Shown here piece by piece: positions 42,933 through 53,912 of a DNA stretch of 64,000 nt. The translations under genes and the position numbers were made by a program. Position 1 is the stretch's first letter; each line of letters starts with the position of its first letter. The stretch covers positions 124,001-188,000 of the forward strand of contig LADR01000065.1 of the NCBI GenBank assembly GCA_000961655.1, given 5' to 3'. Source of the DNA: Desulfatitalea sp. BRH_c12 (GTDB taxonomy: Bacteria; Desulfobacterota; Desulfobacteria; Desulfobacterales; Desulfosarcinaceae). Under the pieces are notes generated by a model, which saw only the letters and a program-made list of their open reading frames with translations, did not search any database and was not told where the DNA came from.

Positions 42933-44651
42933 ATGTGGCGAACTTGTCTTCTATTGTTGTGGGCTGTTGGTCTGCTGCTGGGATGCGGTGGCGGAAGCGG
43001 CGGTGACACAGCCGATAACTCCTCCCCCCCGGATCAGGACCCATCGGCGACGGCACCGGTTGTGCTCGCCTTCAACGACCTGGGCATGCACTGCATGGAC
43101 CGGGAATTTTCAATTTTTTCCATTCTGCCGCCATTCAACGTGGTGCATGCCCAGGTGGTGCTGCACGATACGGGTGGCCTGTACCTGGCCGAAGAGAGTC
43201 AGGCGCAGGTGAGCTATCAGGCGGTTGCCGACCCTGCCGGCTCGATCAACAGCTTCAGTGTGGGCAAGACGGATTTCTGGGACTACGCGGACCAGCTATT
43301 TGGGGCAAATCTTCAGCCCGGAGAGGGCCTGACCGGCAGTTTCATGCCCGACGACTATCCATTAAACCGGGGCTCCCAACCCATGGACTACAGCCTGCCC
43401 GGCAAGTGGTACTCGGCCGAGGGGATTCCGATTACCCCCTTTGATGATATGCAGCAAACCAATGCCTACCCACTGATGCGCATCAGCGCACGTTCCAATG
43501 ACGAATCCGGCAGCCTGGATGTGGTTGTGCCGGTGGCCACTGAAACCAACTGCCGCAACTGCCATGCCACCGGACAAAAGGCGGCCGAAAATGCCAGCAT
43601 AACCTGGTCCGATGCCGTTGATGTGGAGGTTCAGAGCAAAATCAATATTCTTCGCCTGCACGATGCCGAACACAGCACCAGCCTGGACGCAGTCAGGCCG
43701 GTGCTCTGCGCCGGCTGCCACTACTCGCCGGCACTGGACCTTGCCGGCAGCGGCCCTTCCGGAGAACAGGTCGGACGCTCCAATTTTTCCGCGGTCATGC
43801 ACAACCACCACGGCAAACTGGTGGAAAACAATGCGCCCGTGTTCGACCCGGACGGCACAGTCGAATCCACCTGCTATCAGTGCCACCCGGGCAGCGCCAC
43901 CCAATGCCAGCGCGGGGCCATGAAGACCGGCGGCATGCAATGCCAGGATTGTCACGGCGACATGCTGTCGGTGGGCGCCGAGTACCCCCTGATGGCAGGA
44001 GGCAGCATCGATGGCACCAACGACGGCATGCCGCGGCGGCCCTGGCAGGATTTGCCGCGATGCCAGTCCTGCCACACCGGCGACGCTGTATCCCACTTGA
44101 GCGGCAGCGATTTTATCCCAGCGGCTTCGGGCATTCGGCTGATCCAGGCATATCGAGCTAATGACCCGTCGGCTTCTCCGATATTAGCTGTCAACCAGCG
44201 CTTTGCGGAAAACAGCGCCACACTGTTCCGCAACAGCAAAGGCCACGGCGGTATCGGCTGCGAAGGCTGCCACGGCAGCACGCATGCCATCTGGCCCAAC
44301 GCCGACCCGGATGCCAACGACAATATCGCATCCAAACAGTTGCAGGGATTTTCCGGGACACTGATCACCTGCACGGCCTGCCACGGACTGGAGGGACCGC
44401 CGCTTTCCACCCAAGGGCCCCATGGCCTTCATCCGGTCAATGACAGCCGCTGGCTGGACGAGGACGGGCACGGGGATTATTTTGAAGTCGATCCCGCCGG
44501 GTGTAGAGCCTGCCACGGATTGGACCTGGCTGGAACGGTCCTTTCGCGCATGCCGGTCGACAGGACTTTCAAGGTGGAAGGCCGCACTGTGAATTACGTC
44601 AAAGGCCAGGTTGTGCGCTGCGACCGCTGCCACGGCATGCCGGAAGCATGA
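42933..44651 (+). CDS. nine-haem c-type cytochrome lipoprotein
   Basis: A 572-residue predicted lipoprotein (LLLGCGGGSGG lipobox near residue 14) exported to the periplasm or outer surface. Nine CxxCH haem sites are visible: CRNCH, CAGCH, CYQCH, CQDCH, CQSCH, CEGCH, CTACH, CRACH and CDRCH. The N-terminal 200 residues (LAFNDLGMHCMDREFSIFSILPPFN) have no haem motif and look like a separate domain. I start at MWRTCLL because AAGGGGAAAAC precedes it. Probably an electron carrier to an external acceptor or partner cell; no porin or other conduit genes are adjacent. Confidence 0.9.
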   Translation: MWRTCLLLLWAVGLLLGCGGGSGGDTADNSSPPDQDPSATAPVVLAFNDLGMHCMDREFSIFSILPPFNVVHAQVVLHDTGGLYLAEESQAQVSYQAVADPAGSINSFSVGKTDFWDYADQLFGANLQPGEGLTGSFMPDDYPLNRGSQPMDYSLPGKWYSAEGIPITPFDDMQQTNAYPLMRISARSNDESGSLDVVVPVATETNCRNCHATGQKAAENASITWSDAVDVEVQSKINILRLHDAEHSTSLDAVRPVLCAGCHYSPALDLAGSGPSGEQVGRSNFSAVMHNHHGKLVENNAPVFDPDGTVESTCYQCHPGSATQCQRGAMKTGGMQCQDCHGDMLSVGAEYPLMAGGSIDGTNDGMPRRPWQDLPRCQSCHTGDAVSHLSGSDFIPAASGIRLIQAYRANDPSASPILAVNQRFAENSATLFRNSKGHGGIGCEGCHGSTHAIWPNADPDANDNIASKQLQGFSGTLITCTACHGLEGPPLSTQGPHGLHPVNDSRWLDEDGHGDYFEVDPAGCRACHGLDLAGTVLSRMPVDRTFKVEGRTVNYVKGQVVRCDRCHGMPEA

Positions 44652-44944
44652 GGTGCTGCGGAATTGTGTCTTAAAAAGAGGACTGGTACATCACATTGAA
44701 GATTACTGGCTGGATTTTATTTATCTCCGGGTTTCTTTTCAATAAGTCAGAGCATGAGGGTTGATTTGCATGCGTATGGCTTTCCATGGCGGGAACTATA
44801 GTGGCAACATAACGGCTATCATTCCTATATCGGATCAATTTGTGAATGGATTTAGCAGTCCTCAGTTTCAAATATTAGGGAACATAAAATCATGTGCAAT
44901 TGCGATTCGATATAGCTGGTGATTTGTATCACAGTCGATGCTGA

Positions 44945-45042
44945 ACCTGCGATATGAGAATACAGATGCGAATTCAAGGCCAGCCTTTTAATTGCCGATT
45001 CTGCTGAATTGGTTGGTCCAGATTAATCGACCTAATCAACTA
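44945..45042. repeat. dispersed intergenic repeat, copy C
   Basis: CCTGCGATATGAGAATA, then GCCAGCCTTTTAATTGCCGA and GGTCCAGATTAATCGACC. It ends exactly at the 3' end of the decayed kinase. Better matched to copy B than to copy A. Confidence 0.7.
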
Positions 45043-47623
45043 CTACCCATAAATTGATTTAAGCAGTTCTGCAGATGAAGCCGTTTTAGAGACGAAAGCT
45101 TCTGCGCCAGCATTTCTCATGAGCTGCAAAATGTGTTCATCAGTATGCATCGACAATCCGATCACCCGTATATCTGGCAGTTCTGATTTGATCCGTCTTG
45201 TAGCTTCAATACCGTCCATTTCCGGAATGGATATATCCATTAGAATCACATCGGGGCGAAGCTGCCGGGCAAGTACGACCGCCTCCTTGCCATTGGCGGC
45301 TTCTCCTGCAACCTGTATGTCCGGTTGGCTGGAAATTCAGCGAATCAAGCCCTGACGCATCACCTTGTGATCATCGACGAAATGGACCCGCAATCCTGCA
45401 CCTCGAGAAGGAGTATTTTGTGCAACAGCATTGAAAGGCGCCTCTGATGGGCCAAGCACGCTTTCTCCGGCGGCGGGTTGAACGGGCACCGTCAAATGGA
45501 AGCGGCTTCCTTGACCCGGTTCACTTTCGATTATCAGGTTGCCCCCGATAAAGCTGGCACGCTCTCGAATCTTTAAAAGACCGAAACCAACACCCCTGCC
45601 TGATTCGCTAAGGATGCTGGAATCGAAACCCTTCCCATTATCGGTCACCTTGGTGATGATACTGCCATTGTTAATAGAAATAACTACACGAGCGTTCTTT
45701 ACTCCTGAGTGTTTGACGCAATTAAATAATAGCTCCCGCACTGCACCGAATATAGAAATTTTCAAGGGCTCATTTTCAATCTCGTGATAGAAAGAGACTT
45801 CAGTCTCAATGGTAAAACCGAACTGCTTTTCCATATGCCTGGCCGCCAATTTAAGGCTGCGATTATTCCGGAGGTCTGCAGCACCGCAGGGTATAATTCA
45901 TGTGACAGCTGACGCGATTTGGCAATAGATTCTTGTAGTATTTCGGTTACAAGCTCCAGTACAGGGTCATGCATAGTGTTTACTTGTAAACTTTGCAGCT
46001 GCATCTTAGCAGCGGCAAGCATCTGCTGAAGGTCGTCGTGGAGAAGATCGGCAATCCTCCGTCTCTCCTTTTGCTCCGCCTCGATCAACTCAACAGCAAG
46101 GGATTGAAGCTGCTTTGTACGCTTTACGGCTATTTCAGTGCGCTCGGCGATTCGCACCTCAAGGGTTTCATTTAGCTGACGCAGTTCTTTTTCCGACATG
46201 AGTCGTCGCATGGCTACAGCCACTTGGTCGCTGATCGATTTCATTAACGCTATTTCGTCTTCAGTAAAATTTGTCCGCGTCTTTGTCCCAAAGGACAAGG
46301 TTCCAATAGGTCTGCCCTGCGCCATCAATGTATGGCAGCAGTACGCCTGCACCCCAAATGTTTTGACAAGTCGGGTCTGCAGATCATGGTCATTCTGGAT
46401 ATTTTCTGCAATGATGCGTTCTCCATCCTTTTCCACGCACCCGCAAACCGAAACACCGAAGTCAATCAACCGGATAGCAGAGGCGGCTTCTGAGGGGATT
46501 CCGGCAAAAGCATTGAGATGCATCCGTTCTCCAGGCACTTCGACAAGGTAATTAAAGAAGAACTGACAATCTAAATGTTTCATTACAAGGCGACATAGAT
46601 CCTCAATGATCATTTGGGGGTTTTCAGTATGCAGCAATCGTTCTGCGATAATGGCCGTCAGTTGTAAGCGTTCTTTTCTCGACCTCAGCTCAGCCGTTCT
46701 TTCAGCAACATGCTGCTCAAGTTCCTGGTTCAATTTCTGGAGTGCAGATTCGGCCTTCTTTCTTTCAGTAATGTCGATCCCCATCTCCATAATAAGCTGC
46801 GAACCATCAGTGTCAGTGAATGGAAAATCATAAATGTCATAATTTCGCCCGTCTGGTCCGACCCACTCCCAACGGTGTGGCTCATTGTTTTCGAGGACTT
46901 TAAAGCTCTCACAGTTCTCACAAGGCTCGGAGCGCTCGAACAAGTATTCGTAACAGCGACGCCCGTCAGATTTACCGAAGCGACCCTCAAAAAAGCTATT
47001 GGCAAATTGCACTCGGTTATCAGGTGACAACAAAATTAAATAGGCGGGTAGCATGTCGAGCACGTCCCTGAATCGTTTCCTCTCTTGCTCTACCGACAGC
47101 TTTGCGGACTCAAATTTTCCACTGATGTCCTTCAGCGCTGCATCTGATTGTTTTCGCTCCGTAATGTCTGTGAACATAACGGCAAACTGCCCAGGGGCAG
47201 TTCTGTAGCATACCCCTCGTACCAGCGGCCCAACGGGGCTGAATATCGTTCGAACCTGACAGGTGTTCCTTCAATCGCCGCGCGACCACAGATTTCAATC
47301 CAATAGGTCTCGATCTCTGGGATAACCTCCCGTACTGTTTTCCAGACAACTTCCTCGTATTTCAGGCCAGTGAGCTGTTCAAAGGCGGGGTTGATCTCTA
47401 TAAACCGGTAATCAATGGGCTCATCGTCCCTATCAAGAATGATTTCATGAAGCGCGAACCCCTCTGACATGCTATTGAACAGCGCCTGAAAACGGGACTC
47501 CTTGCCCGATTGGCATGACTTCAGCCAAGCAATCTCTCGTTCTTTGGCATCAAGTTGGGTCTGAAGTTCCTGAATCAGCTGATCCCCGGATATGCTCGCA
47601 TCGGCAATACGATTGGTGGTCAT
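45043..47623 (-). pseudogene. PAS-PAS-GAF hybrid histidine kinase, three lesions
   Basis: One former gene in three frames. 47132-47623 is a first PAS domain (SMSEGFALHEIILDRDDEPID). After a frameshift near 47190 come MFTDITERKQ, a second PAS (LPAYLILLSPDNRVQFAN), GAF (LCRLVMKHLDCQFFFNYL) and HisKA_3 (ERRRIADLLHDDLQQMLAAA). After a second shift near 45845 comes HATPase_c (VRELLFNCVKHSGV, DNGKGFD, GFGLLKIRERA). The attached receiver ([16 protein letters not shown]) meets an in-frame TGA at 45337-45339 and continues [16 protein letters not shown] to 45043. Ligand and partners unknown. Confidence 0.88.
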
Positions 47624-47867
47624 TTGAACCCCTTGAGCAATTTTGATTTCGATTTTAAGTGGTAAGCAATATATCGAAAAAAATCAAGACTTTATCGCAA
47701 ATCTGAGAAACATTCTCTATGAGAATATCGCGGTTTCTTCATAGAAAGAAGCCGGTGATCCAAAAATCAAGATCGGGGGAGCGCTCAACTTACGATCTGA
47801 CAGTCAAAGTTTTAGCCCAGCAGGGTACATTTATTGGAAGCACTACGTTTATTTGGAGGCTCCCACG
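47624..47867. other. intergenic upstream of the kinase pseudogene
   Basis: About 240 bases without a gene. GAGAAACATTCTCTATGAGAA near 47706 contains short inverted GAGAA/TTCTC repeats. Confidence 0.3.
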
Positions 47868-47993
47868 TTGGGATAACATACCATAACCTGAAAAGGCCCG
47901 ATCGGTTTTTTCAATACATATTCAAACATGGGTTTTGGATTACCAATGGATATCCCAGGTTCGGGCAAGCCTGCGATATGAGAATAAATACTG
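47868..47993. repeat. dispersed intergenic repeat, copy D
   Basis: ACATACCATAACCTGAAAAG, CCGATCGGTTTTTTCAATAC, ATTCAAACATGGGTTTTGG, TGGATATCCCAGGTTCGGG and core CCTGCGATATGAGAATAAA. It is the left block plus core of copy A, without the right block. Confidence 0.75.
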
Positions 47994-48149
47994 AACAAAT
48001 TTAGTTTGGCCATTGATATTATGCTGCACCCTCACGGGTCCATACGAGATCATAATGAACCGTGTAGCGCGCCAGAAGCTCGCTGATGCGACGGCGTATG
48101 GGGTCGGATCGGATCCGGCCGCCTGCTGAATGCGAATGACGGCTTTGGT

Positions 48150-48452
48150 GCTCCAAAACCGCAGGTCCTTTGACATGCCGGGCGTACTGCTACATGCGGG
48201 TGAATACCCGATTGCCAGCGATATGCCTTGCAAAGCCGTTCTGTTGCAGGATAGCGATCAGCAGGAAACCGGGTTTCCACAGGACCCCTTGAGGCGCCGA
48301 AGATGGTGTATTTTGAACTCGAGCACATCATTGATGGATCTCATCTGCATGCCCCTTGGCCAGCAGTGTGGTTTCCGTAATTTAATGCGGACTGGCAATT
48401 TCTTAATGGGTGCAGCTGCCACATCCGAGGTAGACCTTACCATTGAAATGCT
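48150..48452. repeat. 303-bp long direct repeat, copy 2
   Basis: Same length and orientation as 9591-9893 with about six substitutions. The flanks differ completely: here copy D of the dispersed repeat lies to the left and a CMD pseudogene to the right. The plus-strand frame stays open through both copies, but most of the changes alter the amino acid, which argues against it being a gene. Confidence 0.85.
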
Positions 48453-48501
48453 ACACCGGGAAGACGAGAAACCGCCGGCAACACTGCGATTGGAGTATTG
48501 A

Positions 48502-49580
<1,079 letters not shown>

Positions 49581-49680
49581 TGGCTCTATTTCACCGAAAA
49601 TAGGATGGCTCTATTTCGGTGAAAATCAGGTGGCCTCATTTCGGTGAAAATCAAGTGCTCTATTTCGGTGACATGAAATG
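49581..49680. repeat. four tandem 25-bp units, IS21-end-like
   Basis: Units start at 49581, 49606, 49631 and 49656, each like TGGCTCTATTTCGGTGAAAA followed by TCAGG. Serial TGGCTC...TTTC..TGAAAAT units are characteristic of the transposase-binding ends of IS21-family elements. No istA or istB follows, so it would be an orphan end. Confidence 0.65.
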
Positions 49681-49967
49681 GCTCTATAATTCAACTGGTT
49701 ACTGAGCAAATAATTTCTGATATCGAACAGAACATTGGTAATTGTAGGCCAAGGTAAATGCAATTTGCGTAAGGCGGCGTTTGCCATCTCGTTCAAAACT
49801 TGAACACTATTACACCGCCGAAGAACAATAGCTCTCTGGCGGTTTCCGCTTTTTTCGACTCAACATCGTCTATGGTGTAAAGAATATGTTTGACTCAAAA
49901 AAGTTTTTCGCTCATTTGCCTCAATGACAACCACGCCAAACCTATGTCATAGGTTGGGCTGGGACTA
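49681..49967. other. intergenic, no gene recognised
   Basis: About 290 bases. It contains the palindrome GTTCAA-AAC-TTGAAC near 49793 and the inverted pair ACCGCC/GGCGGT around 49815-49842; nothing else can be assigned. Confidence 0.35.
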
Positions 49968-49996
49968 TTGACAGTTACAAGGGGTCTGACTAAACT
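49968..49996 (+). promoter_or_regulatory. promoter of the toxin-antitoxin operon
   Basis: TTGACA (49968-49973), a 17-base spacer and TAAACT (49991-49996), an excellent sigma70 promoter. TAAACTA is repeated at 49991 and 50001, possible half-sites for autorepression by the antitoxin. Confidence 0.75.
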
Positions 49997-50024
49997 AAGT
50001 TAAACTATCTATTTGGAGGCCCTT

Positions 50025-50267
50025 ATGTACGCTAGGAAGATCAACATCCATGAAGCCAAGACGAATCTTTCAGCTGTGCTGACCCAGATCGAGAAAACCG
50101 GTAACAAGGTCTTGATTTGTCGCAACGGTAAACCCGTCGCTGAACTGTCACCGATCAAAACCGGGGTCGGCGCCCGCCTGGGGAAACACCCTGTTATGAG
50201 CAAGATTAAATACAACTATGATCCAACTGAGGACATGACTGAAGAAGAGTGGGGGGATGTTGAATGA
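50025..50267 (+). CDS. Phd/YefM-family antitoxin
   Basis: An 80-residue antitoxin starting after TTGGAGG. The N-terminal Phd fold reads INIHEAKTNLSAVLTQIEKT, then VLICRNGKPVAELSPI, which binds DNA and represses the operon. The acidic C-terminal tail (DPTEDMTEEEWGDVE) is the disordered arm that blocks the toxin. It overlaps the toxin by four bases (ATGA). Confidence 0.9.
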   Translation: MYARKINIHEAKTNLSAVLTQIEKTGNKVLICRNGKPVAELSPIKTGVGARLGKHPVMSKIKYNYDPTEDMTEEEWGDVE

Positions 50268-50644
50268 TCCTTGATACTTGTGCTTTGCTCTGGTTGGCTG
50301 ATGAGTCCTCAAACAGGATATCCGAATCGGTGCTGGAGCTAATCAACAACGAGGCAGTCGTATATATTTCCGCAATATCCGGATATGAAATTGTAACTAA
50401 AGTCGGGGTCGGAAAGCTGGAGCTGTTAGTCCCCCCAGCCAAGTGGTTTGAGTCCGTATTGGCGTTCCATCATATCGAACCAATCGAGCTTAGTCTTGAA
50501 ATCTGTCAAAAGGCGGCGGGCCTACCCAGGATTCACAAAGATCCCTGTGATCGATTCATCATTGCTTCAGCACTCATGTTTGATTTGCCGGTTGTGACTT
50601 CAGACACCAGGTTTTGTGAGTACGGAGTGCAGGTGCTGTTGTGA
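50264..50644 (+). CDS. VapC-like PIN-domain toxin
   Basis: A 126-residue PIN ribonuclease toxin. Acidic metal-site residues are Asp4 (MILDTCALLWL), Glu in ISGYEIVTK, Asp in HKDPCDRFIIASAL and Asp in VTSDTRF. The family with LWLA and PCDRFI is the type usually paired with Phd/YefM antitoxins. It probably cleaves tRNA or other RNA when freed from the antitoxin. Gene intact, so the module should be functional. Confidence 0.9.
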   Translation: MILDTCALLWLADESSNRISESVLELINNEAVVYISAISGYEIVTKVGVGKLELLVPPAKWFESVLAFHHIEPIELSLEICQKAAGLPRIHKDPCDRFIIASALMFDLPVVTSDTRFCEYGVQVLL

Positions 50645-50779
50645 AGCAATAGGCGCAACTATGAGCAATACATGCCAACAATGTCAGTGTAACTAATTGC
50701 GGTAATGACAAGTGCCCGTCGCCATGATGGATGTACGAACAATGAACCACTCGTATAGGCCACAAGAAAAATACCGTGG

Positions 50780-50989
50780 TCATAAGCAGTCACTTGTTTT
50801 TTCGAATTTTTCCGCGGAACTTCGTCTTTCCGAGTTAGAAGGAAGCGGCTCGGTCATCGGCTTTCGACGATCATGCCAAGACCTTCTATTTTCTTTGAAC
50901 CGGCGTTCAGGAATATGAGCAAAATAGGATAGTTTGCGCCTATCAATACGGGAACGTCTTCCCCCATTATCATGTATTTGCATGCTCAT
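50780..50989 (-). CDS. small Arg-rich hypothetical protein
   Basis: About 69 residues if started at M-S-M-Q-I-H (an AAGGCAG ribosome site lies upstream); the frame is open further back. It has repeated RRxxxDRR blocks (GGRRSRIDRRKLSYFAHIPE, RRFKENRRSWHDRRK). Short proteins with such RRSGxDRR patterns recur in Desulfobacterota genomes; no function is known to me. Confidence 0.5.
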   Translation of the reverse strand: MSMQIHDNGGRRSRIDRRKLSYFAHIPERRFKENRRSWHDRRKPMTEPLPSNSERRSSAEKFEKTSDCL

Positions 50990-51162
50990 CCAAATCTGCC
51001 TTGCTTCAAGCAATAGTTTTAAACGGACCTCAACACACTGGCGGCCTTTGGTAAAGCAGCGGTGCAATAATCGTGCTATGCTATCGAAAAGGCGGATTGC
51101 TTAAAATTCAGGTACTTGAATGTTTCAGCAAAGAAGTCGTATGAATAAGATTACATAGTAAT

Positions 51163-51426
51163 TTAAGTAAACGTTTTCTGAATGATAAGAATATTACCTT
51201 TTTGATGGCAATGAATACATTTGATCGCCAACTGACCATCATCAGCTGCAAATACAAAGCCGCCGTTTATTCCATAGCCATCCGAGGTCTTGTCTATCTC
51301 GACCAAAACCTCACCGCCACACTCGCCACATTTGCCATTTAAGACCATGGGGCCGGCCTTGTCACCTACCTCATACAGTTGATCTAATTTCTCTAAGGTG
51401 CGGGAATCTTGGTTGGTCATGCGCAT
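51163..51426 (-). CDS. small zinc-ribbon-like hypothetical protein
   Basis: An 87-residue protein with CGECGG in the middle and CIHCH near the C terminus, a likely four-cysteine zinc site. The N-terminal part is polar and helical (SRTLEKLDQLYEVGDKAG). No clear ribosome site. Family unknown; no neighbour in an operon. Confidence 0.55.
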   Translation of the reverse strand: MRMTNQDSRTLEKLDQLYEVGDKAGPMVLNGKCGECGGEVLVEIDKTSDGYGINGGFVFAADDGQLAIKCIHCHQKGNILIIQKTFT

Positions 51427-51837
51427 ACCCGTATCCCGAAAACTGAAAGTTATTGGTATTATAGTGATAACCCGTTGTCTCCCTTATAAATATAGTATCC
51501 GGAAAATGACCGGTGGACCTCGTTCCGGTCCCGTTTTCCAAGTAGTGACAATGTCTATCTGTTTACGCTGATTGTGTTCATCCACCTGTCTACAATTGCA
51601 TCATTTATTGGGGTTCAGGGTGCCCATCTGGAAGGGTTACACGCACTTTTAGCATCGAATATTCCTATTCTTAAAACGAATCTGAAATACAAGTAGCGGC
51701 TTAATATAGGATCAATTGAGTATTTCCTATGGGGTACATCACCTAATTTCTGATTTTGCTGCCGCCAGGCGTTTTTTTTCTGCAGTTATGATCAAGGCAT
51801 TAAAGAAAGTTACCGGATCGTACGATATAAAAATTAC

Positions 51838-51880
51838 AACCTGGTTATGCACTCCGCTCCAGTGATTATGGGCGGAGTGT
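51838..51880. repeat. REP-like palindrome, copy 1
   Basis: CTGGTTATGCACTCCGCTCC followed by AGTGATTATGGGCGGAGTG; CACTCCGC pairs with GCGGAGTG. Related units are at 52028-52095, 52185-52200 and 56600-56635. Confidence 0.65.
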
Positions 51881-52027
51881 AAAGTGTAAAGTTTAAAGTG
51901 TAAAGGGAGGCATTCTGTCGATTTGACATGCTCACCTCCCAATGTTGCACGCTTTACGTGCATGCTTTTGTTAAAGGTTTGTAAAAATGACAACGTGACT
52001 TTCTTATGACACCCCATACCTGTGTCT

Positions 52028-52095
52028 TACTGGAGCGAAGTGCATAACCAGAAATTACAATTTAGTTATCCATTTCGCTCCAGTGTCTATTGCGA
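52028..52095. repeat. REP-like palindrome, head-to-head pair
   Basis: Two units in opposite orientation. ACTGGAGCGAAGTGCATAAC (52030) pairs over 18 of 20 bases with GTTATCCATTTCGCTCCAGT (52066), forming a long hairpin around CAGAAATTACAATTTA. The right unit continues to TTGCGAAGTG. Confidence 0.7.
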
Positions 52096-52382
52096 AGTGT
52101 TTTCGGGATTGGCGCGGACCACCCAACCGGCTCACCGGGCTCTACGTCATCCCACGCCGTATCTCACTTGGCCCAAGTGGATAACCAGAAATTACAAAAT
52201 ACCCCCTATAATTTTAGTACAGGTGGAGAACGACTGAATAATGATGGTGGCGGCAATGCTGTTTTAACAGCATCTGCAAAACAATAGTTTTTGCAGGGCA
52301 ACGGCTGTGATCATCATAAAACGTGGTTTAACAAAGTGACCATGCGGAATTTTTGAGGGTCTGCATACTTGTAAGAGGACAA

Positions 52383-52808
52383 ATGCTGACATCCAAGCGG
52401 TATGACGTTACTGTTCGCAAGTTGATCGATCTGATTTTCAACATGACTCCGGATGAGCGGGGTTTGCTCCTCACAGAGGCGGAACAAATCAGAACAAAGT
52501 TGCGCGCCACAAGAAGAAATTGCATTCTCTCCATCGTTCTGTATTATGGGGATAAAGTTTATCCCGCTACCATTACAAACCTCAGCTTCACAGGTGCATT
52601 TGTGGAATGCTACATCCCGCTGAGGATCGGAGACCAGGTCTCGGTGGAATTTAAAAATGCCCCTGGCTCTGAGATCATCTTGAATGCCCATATAGTCCAT
52701 GCGTCCAGTCTGGGAATTGGCATCCGTTTCTGTACCGTGCCATCCAGGGCAGCCCGTTTTTTGCAAAAGATCCTGGACGATAACAGACACGGCGTTTATG
52801 AAAGGTGA
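52383..52808 (+). CDS. PilZ-domain protein
   Basis: A 141-residue protein starting at MLTSKRYDVT after AAGAGGAC. The N-terminal helices (TPDERGLLLTEAEQIRTKLR) precede a PilZ beta barrel. The c-di-GMP signature is degenerate: R-R in KLRATRRN and NLSFTGAFVECYIPLRIGD in place of D/NxSxxG (N-L-S-F-T-G is present). It probably binds c-di-GMP and acts on an unidentified partner. It stands alone. Confidence 0.8.
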   Translation: MLTSKRYDVTVRKLIDLIFNMTPDERGLLLTEAEQIRTKLRATRRNCILSIVLYYGDKVYPATITNLSFTGAFVECYIPLRIGDQVSVEFKNAPGSEIILNAHIVHASSLGIGIRFCTVPSRAARFLQKILDDNRHGVYER

Positions 52809-52867
52809 CCTGCATGGCGGAAGCTTAAGCTTCTGGTCCGGATTGGGAACTGATCCACAGGTCTTTA

Positions 52868-53437
52868 TCATTTCACAATAGGCAAAATTTTGCGGAATTC
52901 GTCTGTGTTGGCACGGCGCAACCACTGGAATATGATGGTCTCCGTTGAGCTGATCACCGCACCTGCGTCACGCAGCAAGGCGATAGCGGAGTCCCTGTTC
53001 TCGGTTTTCCGGGAGGCTACCGCATCGGCCGCCAGGTGCACCTGAAACCCGGCTTTGATCAGGTCAAGGCAGGTCTGCAGCACGCAAACATGCGTCTCCA
53101 TGCCCACGGCCACTATCTTTGGGCGGTTAAAGCCCCACATCATGGGCAAGAATTCCGGCTCAATGCAGGCGCTGAAATGTTCCTTGGGAAAGACTTGTGG
53201 GGACGGGATCTCCCGCAGTACCTCGGGTATGGTGACACCCAATCCCTTGCTGTACTGCTCGGTCAGCAAGATCGGCACATTAAGGTGGGTGGCGGCCCCG
53301 GCGAGCTGCCTGACCTTGTGGGCGATGGGTTCCCACCCATTCATCACTTTGAGCATGGCCTGCTGAAAATCAATAATCAGCAACAGGCTCTCTTCACGCG
53401 TGGCGACAAATTCGTGGCGAATCATGAGGCCTCCCAT
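52868..53437 (-). CDS. isochorismatase-family cysteine hydrolase
   Basis: A 189-residue hydrolase of the nicotinamidase/isochorismatase superfamily. The triad is visible: Asp in LLLIIDFQQAM, Lys in VFPKEHFSA, and Cys in VAVGMETHVCVLQT, with the cis-peptide region before it. Members hydrolyse amides such as nicotinamide, hydrazides or malonamate-like compounds. A nicotinamidase would feed the nicotinate cluster, but this subgroup (ETHVCVLQTCLDL) is not specific for that. Two starts (53437 and 53425) both have ribosome sites. Confidence 0.85.
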   Translation of the reverse strand: MGGLMIRHEFVATREESLLLIIDFQQAMLKVMNGWEPIAHKVRQLAGAATHLNVPILLTEQYSKGLGVTIPEVLREIPSPQVFPKEHFSACIEPEFLPMMWGFNRPKIVAVGMETHVCVLQTCLDLIKAGFQVHLAADAVASRKTENRDSAIALLRDAGAVISSTETIIFQWLRRANTDEFRKILPIVK

Positions 53438-53912
53438 ATCTTATCTCCCTAACATCACAATTCATGATCATCCTGATCGGACTCGGTGTTTCAGGCGGAG
53501 GACGATCTGCGTCGTCTGTGTTCAGGCGCAGCTCGGATATTTTCCTCAATGTTAAGTCGTGCCTGGCCAAATAACAACCAAAGAAGGTCCCCGTTTCAGG
53601 GCAACCGCATTTGCGTGTGAGCGCATTTCGAAACTCGTAGGGGCGACCCTTGTGTTCTCCCGGTGCGTATAAAGTCCATTGGTCCACTTGATGGAGGCTG
53701 TGCGTCGAACGCGGGCGAACACAAGGTTCGCTCCTACAGGTGAAATGGATTAAGTGCCCATTTTAGGCCAGACGATGCCGGAAGATACTTATCATCGCTG
53801 GGCGAAAGAACTCATGGTAGTAATCAAGAATTAAAGGATTCTTATTTGGGCCATTGCCGACGACTTAGGCAGGCGTCTCGGAGCTCTTGCTTTCTTGCTT
53901 TAATGTGCCGCT
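53438..53912. other. intergenic with inverted REP pair
   Basis: GTAGGGGCGACCCTTGTGTT at 53637 and, inverted, ACACAAGGTTCGCTCCTAC ending at 53737 form a long imperfect hairpin of a repeat type found between genes in many proteobacteria. No gene. Confidence 0.5.
53637..53737. repeat. inverted REP pair (GTAGG.GCGA type)
   Basis: Arms 53637-53661 and 53713-53737 match over roughly 21 of 25 positions when one is inverted. About 50 bases lie between them. Confidence 0.65.

Larger units (their letters stand above)
51427..52382. other. intergenic region with palindromic repeats
   Basis: About 950 bases without a gene. Holds several members of a palindromic repeat family (separate entries) and a GTAAAG-rich run near 51880-51905 (GTGTAAAGTGTAAAGTTTAA). 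Confidence 0.5.

Noticed and set aside
45337-45339. TGA in the kinase receiver domain as selenocysteine
   Set aside because: The gene has two other frameshifts and the position is a non-redox helix residue; a plain nonsense mutation explains it.
49581-49680. CRISPR array
   Set aside because: The 25-bp units are contiguous with no spacers, and no cas genes are present.
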